DNA of 25,359 nt from Gammaproteobacteria bacterium. Its GTDB lineage: Bacteria > Pseudomonadota > Gammaproteobacteria > Eutrophobiales > Eutrophobiaceae. Of the stretch, positions 1-7,292 are shown piece by piece. The notes under the pieces were generated by a model that worked only from the letters and a program-made list of their open reading frames with translations, did no database searches and was not told the origin of the DNA. Both the position numbers and the translations under genes were made by a program. The stretch lies in the NCBI GenBank assembly GCA_018676275.1, contig JABHFC010000110.1, positions 1 to 25,359 on the forward strand. The letters run 5' to 3'. The number at the start of each line of letters is the position of its first letter. Position 1 is the first letter of the stretch.

Positions 1-2067
1 TGGACGACCAGTGTTCGTGTCGTATTCAGTGTGATGATCGATGCCCAGCACAGAGGCATGAAGTTGATTGTTGTTGATCCGATCTGCACTGCAGCGGGCA
101 GCCGTGCGGACCAATGGTTACCTATCAAGCCTGGAACGGACGCCTCGTTCGCCCTGTCCATGGCTAATGTGCTGGTGAATGAACTGGGTATCTATGATGA
201 GGATTTCCTCAAACAACATACCAACGCCCCCTATCTAATTGCAGATGATGGGCACTATGTTCGGGATTCCAACAGCAATAAGCCGCTGGTATGGGATGAA
301 ACGAAAAACCGGGCCATCCCTTTCGATGAAGAAGTAGAATTTGCAGCTCTGGCGATCACCGGAAGCTATGAGGTAAATGACAAGAGCTGCACTCCGTCTT
401 TTCAAAACCTTAAGGAACACCTGCTGGCTTATACTCCTGAAGAAGCGGCCAAAATCACTGACATTGCGGCAGATACTATTCGAAATATAGCGAAGGAATT
501 TGGCGAGGCAGCGAATATCGGCGCTACCATTGATATCGATGGCCAGACATTGCCCTTAAGAGCCGCTTGCGTCAACTGGTATCGGGGACCTTGCGCACAC
601 CGGCATGGTTTTCTGACCGGGTTCTCGCTGCAACTTCTCAATATGATCATCGGCGCTATTGATGTTCCCGGTGGGCACCTGGGATCGAATCCGGTTGGAC
701 CGTGGTGGGAACCAGGTACAAGCGACGAAGGTTTGCTACTTCCGCCTGAGCACCCACTCGCCCATCAGGCCCTGGATCCCTATCCAGGTAGAATACCTAA
801 AAGCCCGGAGTCGGTAATCGGTATGGAGCTCTTCCCCGTCGCGCCATATGCTAGTACTTTAGCCTACGATATATTGCTGCATCCCGAGGTCTACAACCTA
901 CCCTATGATCCGGAGCTACTCATTGTCTGCCGTAGTAATCCTATGATGAGTACCATTAACCCCGGGATTGTTGAACAGGCACTGAAAAAAATACCGTTTA
1001 TTCTCGCCTTCGCTTTCAATATAGATGAGACGACGGAGATGGCGGATATGGTCTTGCCGGATGCCCATTATCTGGAACGACTGGATGCATTTACCAATGC
1101 GCCTTACAATTTCCTCGAAGCAGGTCCCGGACCATGGAACTTTATGATCAGACAACCAGCGGCTGAGCCACCTGCCGGTGTCAAACACTGGATGGAGGTG
1201 ATGTTTGAGCTGGCCAGGCGCGTGGGTTTTCAGGAGGATCTTAACGTAATGTTGAATCACACCTTACCCATGAAAGATCCTTATACCCTCGAGCCAGAGA
1301 TGGATTATAGCTGGGAGGAGATTACCGATCGCTGGCTCAAATCTCATTTTGGAGAGGAGCAGGGGCTGGACTGGTTTAAGGAAAATGGATTTATTAACTA
1401 TCGAGAGAAAACCGTTGAAGAAGCCTACCCCAGACCCTTCCTTTCATCTCGAATACCTATCTACCTGGAGCACTTTCTGGATATTGGTGAAAAGCTGAAA
1501 AAAGTAACTGAAGAGGCAGGTATCCCCTGGGACGTATCTGATTATCAAGCCTTACCGGACTGGAAGCCCTGCCAATCACATCTTGAAGACGAGAATAGCG
1601 AATATGATCTGTTTGCTGTGAACAGTAAAGCCGCTTATCACACATTTTCTTTAACCGTGGGTAATCCGGTACTCACCGAGATTCAGAACTCTCATAAATT
1701 TGGTTCCAATGTACTGCTTAATCCGAAAACAGCCGAGAGAAAACAGATTAATGATGGTGATGAAGTCTGGGTTGAATCAACAGCAGGGTTCAAAGTAAAA
1801 GGCACCGTCAAGCTGACAAATTGCGTTAGACCTGATGTGGTTGGTTTTATGGGTCTTTATGGAAAATGGGCAAAGCATGTCAGTGAAGAGGCACGTAAAG
1901 GTCCGCACTTCAATACACTGCTTCCATACAGCCGGGAAAGAATAGATACAGTGGCAACTACAGTAGACATGTGTATCAAGGCAAAGGTTTATCCTGTAGC
2001 CGCTGTTAAGAGTGGATTGCGTGGTTCTATCGCGTCCACCTTGCAGCGTCTCGTCGGCATCAATTAA
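1..2067 (+). CDS. Molybdopterin oxidoreductase, DMSO-reductase family (5'-truncated by window start)
   Basis: The reading frame is open from base 1, so the GTG at 31 or ATG at 34 is not a credible start; the gene begins outside the window. The visible part matches the DMSO-reductase family: a LIVVDP segment followed by ADQWLPIKPGTD (the cofactor-binding domain), a DVPGGHLGSNP segment, MADMVLPDAHYLER in the middle, and a C-terminal molybdopterin-dinucleotide-binding domain (about residues 540-660, with SNVLLNPKTAE and INDGDEVWVES). The N-terminal [4Fe-4S] motif and the molybdenum ligand, if present, lie upstream and cannot be judged. Members transfer oxygen atoms, hydroxyls or electrons on many substrates (for example acetylene hydratase, transhydroxylase, thiosulfate and arsenate enzymes). 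The substrate here is unknown. It converges with the minus-strand genes to its right and is probably transcribed separately. Family call is firm; function is open. Confidence 0.88.
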   Translation, partial: WTTSVRVVFSVMIDAQHRGMKLIVVDPICTAAGSRADQWLPIKPGTDASFALSMANVLVNELGIYDEDFLKQHTNAPYLIADDGHYVRDSNSNKPLVWDETKNRAIPFDEEVEFAALAITGSYEVNDKSCTPSFQNLKEHLLAYTPEEAAKITDIAADTIRNIAKEFGEAANIGATIDIDGQTLPLRAACVNWYRGPCAHRHGFLTGFSLQLLNMIIGAIDVPGGHLGSNPVGPWWEPGTSDEGLLLPPEHPLAHQALDPYPGRIPKSPESVIGMELFPVAPYASTLAYDILLHPEVYNLPYDPELLIVCRSNPMMSTINPGIVEQALKKIPFILAFAFNIDETTEMADMVLPDAHYLERLDAFTNAPYNFLEAGPGPWNFMIRQPAAEPPAGVKHWMEVMFELARRVGFQEDLNVMLNHTLPMKDPYTLEPEMDYSWEEITDRWLKSHFGEEQGLDWFKENGFINYREKTVEEAYPRPFLSSRIPIYLEHFLDIGEKLKKVTEEAGIPWDVSDYQALPDWKPCQSHLEDENSEYDLFAVNSKAAYHTFSLTVGNPVLTEIQNSHKFGSNVLLNPKTAERKQINDGDEVWVESTAGFKVKGTVKLTNCVRPDVVGFMGLYGKWAKHVSEEARKGPHFNTLLPYSRERIDTVATTVDMCIKAKVYPVAAVKSGLRGSIASTLQRLVGIN

Positions 2068-2241
2068 TCCTGAGACTGGAATAAATAATAATCAGGATGT
2101 AGATATCTGGACTAGCTAACAGGCAACAAAAAAACACAGTTCGGGCAAAGATCACTGTAGATTTGCAATACACCGAGATGATTTTGTCATTCTTTTATGC
2201 AGGCCTGGAGCGAACGCACGATTTTTGATAACAGGATCAGC

Positions 2242-2451
2242 TCACTTTTCGTAGACTACCTGTCCATTAAAAATGGTCATGCCCACCTCCACCTCTAAAA
2301 TTACATCGACGGTATAGACAACACCATTACGAAAAATGGTATCAACTACTTCCGATTGTATTTTCGCTGCATGAGTGAAGACTGAAAATTGCGTCAGCAT
2401 CAAAGCGAAAACAAGCGATAAAAAAAACAAGCGTGATTTATTATTAGTCAT
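2242..2451 (-). pseudogene. Remnant of a secreted YtcJ-like amidohydrolase, internal deletion
   Basis: A 69-residue frame. Residues 1-28 form a signal peptide (basic MTNNKSR, hydrophobic core, cleavage near THAA). The next stretch, DTIFRNGVVYTVD, is the usual first strand of YtcJ-type metal-dependent amidohydrolases. It runs directly into VEVGMTIFNGQVVYEK, which resembles the last strand and C-terminus of the same family (V..TI..G.VVY). The central TIM barrel, normally around 450-500 residues with all metal ligands, is absent, so no catalysis is possible. The simplest reading is an in-frame internal deletion of a once full-length gene. It lies 60 bases downstream of the 2Fe-2S subunit gene on the same strand, so it may be co-transcribed. 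No good ribosome-binding site precedes it. The alternative is a true small secreted protein. Confidence 0.55.
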
Positions 2452-2511
2452 AGTTGTAACGAGTTCTATAACTTGAAATTGTGAATCTTTTAGATCTGAT
2501 TAATTTCAGAT

Positions 2512-2967
2512 CTATTTAATCGACTCCGCTGCGACATGGATGGCTTCACGAATCTTCAGATAGGTACCGCAGCGACAAAGATTTCCCGACATGGCATCAT
2601 CTATATCAGCATCGTCTGGATTCGGATTGGTTTCAAGCAGGTTGATCACTGACATAATCTGTCCCGGCTGACAGTAGCCGCATTGAGGTACCTGCAGATC
2701 CAGCCAGGCTTTTTTTATCTTCGCTGCTATATCAGACTCAACACCTTCGAGCGTGGTTATTTGTTTATCTTTGAGAGAGCCTACAGGGACAACACAGGAT
2801 CTAACTGGTTTGTTGTCAACATGGACAGTGCATGCACCGCAAACCGCAATTCCACATCCAAATTTAACTGCATTTAATCCTAGATAGTCTCGTAAGACCC
2901 AAACAAGAGGTACATCCGCTTCGACATCCAGGTTATGTTCTTTTCCATTGATTTTTAAATTTATCAT
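2512..2967 (-). CDS. 2Fe-2S subunit of an isoquinoline 1-oxidoreductase-like Mo hydroxylase (IorA-type)
   Basis: The 151-residue protein has both iron-sulfur motifs of xanthine-dehydrogenase-family small subunits: a plant-ferredoxin-type site at C38, C43, C46 and C58, and the C-terminal helical-bundle site at C96, C99, C131 and C133 (CGYCQPGQ and GNLCRCGTY). It passes electrons from the molybdenum centre to an acceptor. There is no separate FAD gene beside it, which fits the two-subunit IorAB-type enzymes that usually hand electrons to a membrane or periplasmic acceptor. It has no signal peptide, so if the partner is Tat-exported this subunit would travel folded with it. It follows the large subunit gene by 85 bases on the same strand, the reverse of the iorA-iorB order in the original isoquinoline-degrading Brevundimonas. 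Confidence 0.9.
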   Translation of the reverse strand: MINLKINGKEHNLDVEADVPLVWVLRDYLGLNAVKFGCGIAVCGACTVHVDNKPVRSCVVPVGSLKDKQITTLEGVESDIAAKIKKAWLDLQVPQCGYCQPGQIMSVINLLETNPNPDDADIDDAMSGNLCRCGTYLKIREAIHVAAESIK

Positions 2968-3052
2968 ATTGGTTTCGCTGTAGCTTGATAATTAATTCAC
3001 TTTGGATTCCATTAGTCTGTTCAATTCTCCGAATCAAATTGGTCAACCCAAG

Positions 3053-5302
3053 TTATGATGCAAGTGCTGACTGAACACGCTCAGTTATGAACGGCATATG
3101 TCGCAGGTGCTTTCCTGTTAATCGATTGAAGGCACAGGCAATTGCAGGCGCCACCAGCACTGCTCCTGTCTGGCCAACACCTGTTGGCGTATCGCCATTC
3201 GCCAATGTTTCTACATGAATGTTGGGCACATCGGATATTCCGGGTATAACATAGTCATGATAATTCGATTGCTGCACGAGACCATTTTTAAAAGTAATTC
3301 GTTCTGTTAAAGCATTACCCAGCCCAAAGACAACAGAGCCAATGATTTGATCACGGGTATTATCCGGCTGCACAACAACGCCAGGATCAACTGCAACCCA
3401 GAACTCATGTACTTTGATCTGATAATCAGTTATTGATATTTCCGCTGCACCCGCAATCAGGGTACCGTGGTATTCAGCGAAAGCGACGCCCACTTCTCTA
3501 CCCTTTGCTCGCGCCTTGCCCCAATCTGCCATTTCAGCAACTGTGTTCAAGACCTCCTGCCCACGTGCCGAATGTTGTAGATGCTGTAAGCGAAATTTTA
3601 CCGGGTCTACACCCTGCTCATTCGCAAGCTCATTCATAAAACCCTCGACTGCGAATTTATTCGGCGTCCAGCCAACACCCAACACTGAGTAAGTGCGGAT
3701 ACCGGGCCTTGTTTCCATATGTTCAGCCAGTTGCTTCGGAAAATCATAGATATGATGCTCTGTACCAGCCATCGAAACCACAGGTCGACGATCAATTGCT
3801 TCGTAAATAATAGTCTCGGCGGTGGCCAGTGGTTCCTGCACCGCAACCCGATGGTGCCAGGCCGATACTCTTGTTTCAGAATTAATTGTGGCACGTAACA
3901 AATGTGCAGACATTGGCTTAAACCAGCCTGCGGCCAGGTCATCCTCTCGGGTCCAGATAATTTTAACGGGTTTTTCCAGTTGCCGAGATAACCACGCAGC
4001 ATCATCAACAAAATCCATTTCATACACTGAACGTCGACCAAATCCACCTCCCAGCATTGATCGGTGTACCGTAATATTCTCAATTGGTATTCCCGTGGCT
4101 CTCGCGACAGCGCGTAAAGTTACCGAAGGCGCCTGTGTACCGACCCATGCTTCAACTTGTGTACCTCCTTCTTTAACCCATACAGTTGCATTCAATACTT
4201 CCATCTGTGCGTGATAAACATAATCAGACTGATATTCCCTTGTTATCACTTTGTCACTTTTGTTTAATTCAGAATGCACGTCACCATGCTGATTCCAGAC
4301 GTAGCCTTCATGATCAAGCTTGTTGGCCAATGCCATATGCTCTTGCATGGCTTTGTCACTGTCAAAGTCATTGACATCACCTACTCGCGACCATTCTATT
4401 TTTAATTTGACGCGACCCTGCACAGCGCTGTGGTAGTTGTCCGCTATCACTACGACACTGTTTTCGCGTACAAACACATCCTTTACTCCTTTAACCTCGC
4501 GTGCAGCGACATCATCGACCTTGACGACTTTCGCTCCCATAACCGGGCTGCGAACAGCAACGCCATATACCAGTCCTGGGGGATCTTCGTTAATGGAATA
4601 GGGCGAGGTTCCTAGTACTTTGTCAGCTACATCACGTCTCGGCACGGAGTGTCCAATCAAACGAAATTCGGATGGTGATTTTAAATCGTGCGGAGTAATT
4701 TCAGGCTGTTTTTCAGGAACACTTGCAAAGCTTGCAATATCACCGTAACTAATAGACTGACCACTCTTTTTATGGATAACTAAACTGGGTTCGGTAGCTA
4801 GTTCACTTACAGGCACTTGCCATTTTTCAGCAACGTTATCCAATAGAACGCGTCTGGCCTGGGCACCGTAGATTCTCAGTTTGTCATAATAACCTGTGAC
4901 AGACATACTCGACGCGGTGTATATGGCACCCATGAATTTAGGGTTGCCATATATTTCATCATTCACCGGCGAGAATTCTATTTCAACATCTTCCCAGGCT
5001 GCATCTAATTCTTCGGCGAAAATCAATGGTAACGCGGTCATTGATCCCTGACCCATTTCATCTGCCGCAGAATATATTCTTATTTTACCGTCTGCCGAAA
5101 TGTTCACCCAGACATTGGCTGAATAATCCTTATTCGACACGGCAAGGCCTTGCTCAATATCCTCTGCTTTTTCACATCCCAATAATCCACCCAAAGCAAA
5201 ACAAAATGTTAAACCCGCACTCTGTTTAAGAAAATCTCTGCGGCTTTCATTTTCCAAATCTGTTGAGCATCCAATTGTATGGTCGTTTGTTTCAGTACTC
5301 AT
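3053..5302 (-). CDS. Molybdopterin-binding subunit, isoquinoline 1-oxidoreductase-like, Tat-exported
   Basis: The 749-residue protein is of IorB type (xanthine dehydrogenase family). The N-terminus carries a twin-arginine motif (S20-RRDFLK) and a hydrophobic stretch ending in LLGC43, so it may be exported by Tat and perhaps lipid-anchored at C43. Cofactor-binding segments include DEMGQGSMTALP near residue 63, GGGFGRRS near 405, and a C-terminal GVG-containing loop. In this family that loop normally reads GVGE, the Glu being the catalytic base; here residue 711 is Gln (codon CAG, bases 3170-3172). The enzyme class hydroxylates N-heteroaromatics or oxidises aldehydes. The start ATG at 5302 has GAGG eight bases upstream. 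A perfect palindrome at 5322-5338 precedes it. The substrate is unknown, and the Gln raises doubt about hydroxylase activity. Confidence 0.88.
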   Translation of the reverse strand: MSTETNDHTIGCSTDLENESRRDFLKQSAGLTFCFALGGLLGCEKAEDIEQGLAVSNKDYSANVWVNISADGKIRIYSAADEMGQGSMTALPLIFAEELDAAWEDVEIEFSPVNDEIYGNPKFMGAIYTASSMSVTGYYDKLRIYGAQARRVLLDNVAEKWQVPVSELATEPSLVIHKKSGQSISYGDIASFASVPEKQPEITPHDLKSPSEFRLIGHSVPRRDVADKVLGTSPYSINEDPPGLVYGVAVRSPVMGAKVVKVDDVAAREVKGVKDVFVRENSVVVIADNYHSAVQGRVKLKIEWSRVGDVNDFDSDKAMQEHMALANKLDHEGYVWNQHGDVHSELNKSDKVITREYQSDYVYHAQMEVLNATVWVKEGGTQVEAWVGTQAPSVTLRAVARATGIPIENITVHRSMLGGGFGRRSVYEMDFVDDAAWLSRQLEKPVKIIWTREDDLAAGWFKPMSAHLLRATINSETRVSAWHHRVAVQEPLATAETIIYEAIDRRPVVSMAGTEHHIYDFPKQLAEHMETRPGIRTYSVLGVGWTPNKFAVEGFMNELANEQGVDPVKFRLQHLQHSARGQEVLNTVAEMADWGKARAKGREVGVAFAEYHGTLIAGAAEISITDYQIKVHEFWVAVDPGVVVQPDNTRDQIIGSVVFGLGNALTERITFKNGLVQQSNYHDYVIPGISDVPNIHVETLANGDTPTGVGQTGAVLVAPAIACAFNRLTGKHLRHMPFITERVQSALAS

Positions 5303-5321
5303 ATATCCAACCTCAATTTCC

Positions 5322-5338
5322 TGACGTTCAGAACGTCA
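5322..5338. promoter_or_regulatory. Perfect 17-bp palindrome, candidate operator of the IorB-type gene
   Basis: TGACGTTC, one centre base, GAACGTCA: eight-base arms with no mismatch. It sits 20 bases upstream of the IorB-type start codon and just before its GAGG ribosome-binding site, in the 139-base gap after the GntR gene. No T-run follows on either strand, so it is not an intrinsic terminator. I infer a repressor site or a hairpin near the ribosome-binding site; the GntR regulator next door is the obvious candidate binder. Confidence 0.6.
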
Positions 5339-5441
5339 TTACTTCAGCCGTCTGGATCGACTAATTATTCTTACACCAATGTTGAACTGCAGCGTCGGCA
5401 TTCCTGTTTCGCGGTCAGAATAATAAAGCAATGAAACAGTT

Positions 5442-6134
5442 TTAGCGGGCAAAAGCACTATCAGGGAGAGCCAGAATTGCCTTCCAAACATCGTGCATGG
5501 ATTTTCGTGCATGGCGGGAAGCGTGATTAACATCATGCTCCAATATAGCTGATATTATGTCTTCATGGCGTGTAATCCACTGCTCATGTTTCGTATTAAC
5601 CGTCAGCCCTTCCATTGCAAGGCGAAACAATGGTGCCTGAAGGCGAGTACGTATTTCAGACAGGACCTTATTACCTGAAATCTCTGCCAATACGCCCCAG
5701 AAGCGGGCATTCTCTTTCATATAATCTTGAACCTTATAAATCCTGTCAGAGTCCGCATGAAATTTTCTGGCAATTGTAAGTGATTCCTGTAATCGCTTAC
5801 GGTTCTGCTGTTCGTTTAATTGCTTGGCGACTTTCTTGACAATAAGAATCGAGACTTCTTCAAGCACCTCAAAAATGTTCTCCACTTCTTCTTTCGAGGC
5901 TTTACGAACAGAAGCGCCACGATTTTTGTCAATTTGAACCAGACCCTCAGTTTCGAGACGTTTGAACACTTCGCGAACACGTCCACGAGTGATACCCAAA
6001 TGCTGCATTACATCAATTTCGATTAGGCGCTGGCCAGGAGCAAAACGACCCTGTTGAATTTCATTTCTCATCAATTCAATTGCGTCTTCCACATTTTTAT
6101 TGTTAGTTTCGCTTTTTTTACTACCGATACTCAT
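5442..6134 (-). CDS. GntR-family transcriptional regulator, FCD (FadR) subfamily
   Basis: The 230-residue protein has an N-terminal winged helix-turn-helix (about residues 14-78; LIEIDVMQHLGITRGRVREV is the recognition region, followed by the wing GLVQIDKNRGASV). An all-helical FCD ligand-binding domain follows (about 84-215). FCD regulators respond to carboxylic acids and usually repress nearby catabolic genes. In most of them a D-x3-H pair plus two later His bind metal. Here the first pair appears as N142 and W146 (NARFW), while H190 and H214 are in the expected later positions, so the metal site looks incomplete. The gene lies between the TauD-type dioxygenase and the IorB-type gene, both on the same strand, with 268 bases upstream that could hold its own promoter. 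Local regulation of the flanking operons is likely but inferred. Confidence 0.9.
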   Translation of the reverse strand: MSIGSKKSETNNKNVEDAIELMRNEIQQGRFAPGQRLIEIDVMQHLGITRGRVREVFKRLETEGLVQIDKNRGASVRKASKEEVENIFEVLEEVSILIVKKVAKQLNEQQNRKRLQESLTIARKFHADSDRIYKVQDYMKENARFWGVLAEISGNKVLSEIRTRLQAPLFRLAMEGLTVNTKHEQWITRHEDIISAILEHDVNHASRHARKSMHDVWKAILALPDSAFAR

Positions 6135-6402
6135 AAGTGACTATCCCGATCTTCCATACATATAAATGTTGTAAATTCGCTGATCTTAATTAAACACTGA
6201 AATTATAGCTCAAGATGCAAATGTATGTTCATCATTTAATGAAGATGATATTTAGTTTTACAGTTGGTATCAACTTGAAAAAAATCACTACATCTACGAC
6301 TCAGAATGTTAAAGATTATCCGTATAGTATTAGCAGGATCTCACACCATGATCTTTCTTTTAAGGACTAAAACCCCTGGAGTTGTATGGAACACAGTTTT
6401 AA
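6135..6402. other. Gene-free stretch upstream of the GntR regulator
   Basis: These 268 AT-rich bases separate the dioxygenase stop codon from the regulator start. I see no coding frame with family resemblance, no convincing intrinsic terminator after the dioxygenase and no strong -35/-10 pair. It probably contains the regulator's promoter, on length and position alone. Confidence 0.35.
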
Positions 6403-7221
6403 TTAATCATGATGTTGACGAGTACTGTTTTCTATTTGCACACGAAAACCGGAGCGAACCTGCGGAAAATAATCCCATATGGCCAGATGCTGGGTACATC
6501 GATTGTCCCAGAAAGCAACCGAATGTGCTTGCCAACGAAATCGAACATGAAAATACTGGTTTTCTATGTGCTGGTACAAATAATCCAGCACGAATCGGCT
6601 TTCGTCCATACCCAATTCGTTAATGTGACTGGTGAACCCACGGTTCACGTTAATGACTTTACGAGATGTCTCTGGATGTTGAGTAATTACCGGATGAACA
6701 GCTTTCGGGTATTTGCCTTCAGGATCAAAGCGACCAAAAGCCAGCATCCCATCATGGGTGGCTGTCAGACCTTCAAGATAGTTCTTCATTCTGTCTGACA
6801 AATGATCATAGGCCGCGTACATACTGGCAAAGATGGTGTCTCCACCTATGGGTGGAATTGTATGCAGGTAAAGTATACTGCCCATAGGAGGACTCTCAAC
6901 GCATGACATATCGGTATGCCATACTTCTCCTGATACGTTTTTGGAATTTTCATCAGCATGTAACTTCCGCACTTCCGGATGTTCTTCGGATAGTCCTTTC
7001 AGAGCATGTCTCTGCAGATCTCCGAAGTAATGCCCTACTCTCTTTAGTGAGACCGGGTCCAATTGATCTTGATCGCGGAAAAAAATTACCAGATGCTCAG
7101 TAATTGCTCGATTTATATCTTCAAGCTGAGCTTCAGTCAAAGGTTCTGCCAAATTAATCCCTGATACAACTGCTCCGATTCTTGGCGTCAGTGGAGTCAC
7201 ACTAATTGTTGCGTATGTCAA
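6403..7221 (-). CDS. TauD/TfdA-family Fe(II)/2-oxoglutarate-dependent dioxygenase
   Basis: The 272-residue protein has the usual length and full catalytic set: H102 and D104 (WHTDMS), distal H245 (TQHLAIWD), and R256/R260 for 2-oxoglutarate. The 11- and 15-residue spacing after H245 is that of TauD. It couples decarboxylation of 2-oxoglutarate to hydroxylation of a small substrate in the cytoplasm. Relatives act on taurine, phenoxyacetates, alkyl sulfates and, in fungi, xanthine. The substrate here is unknown. The first codon is TTG at 7221, with GAGG seven bases upstream; no ATG occurs before residue 106, well inside the fold, so the TTG start is favoured. It is 71 bases downstream of the large Mo-hydroxylase subunit, on the same strand, and is probably the last gene of that operon. 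Confidence 0.88.
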   Translation of the reverse strand: MTYATISVTPLTPRIGAVVSGINLAEPLTEAQLEDINRAITEHLVIFFRDQDQLDPVSLKRVGHYFGDLQRHALKGLSEEHPEVRKLHADENSKNVSGEVWHTDMSCVESPPMGSILYLHTIPPIGGDTIFASMYAAYDHLSDRMKNYLEGLTATHDGMLAFGRFDPEGKYPKAVHPVITQHPETSRKVINVNRGFTSHINELGMDESRFVLDYLYQHIENQYFHVRFRWQAHSVAFWDNRCTQHLAIWDYFPQVRSGFRVQIENSTRQHHD

Positions 7222-7292
7222 AACCTTACCTCGATTTTCCTAATTAATGAAGCATACAATGTACGCCTATTATCCCAGACTACTGAAAAAAT

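Noticed and set aside
3634..4083. 149-codon minus-strand frame inside the IorB-type gene
   Set aside because: Out-of-frame shadow of the 749-residue gene on the same strand; composition is erratic and no family motif is visible.
6409..6798. 129-codon plus-strand frame opposite the dioxygenase gene
   Set aside because: Antisense to a gene with a full catalytic set; no domain-like pattern.
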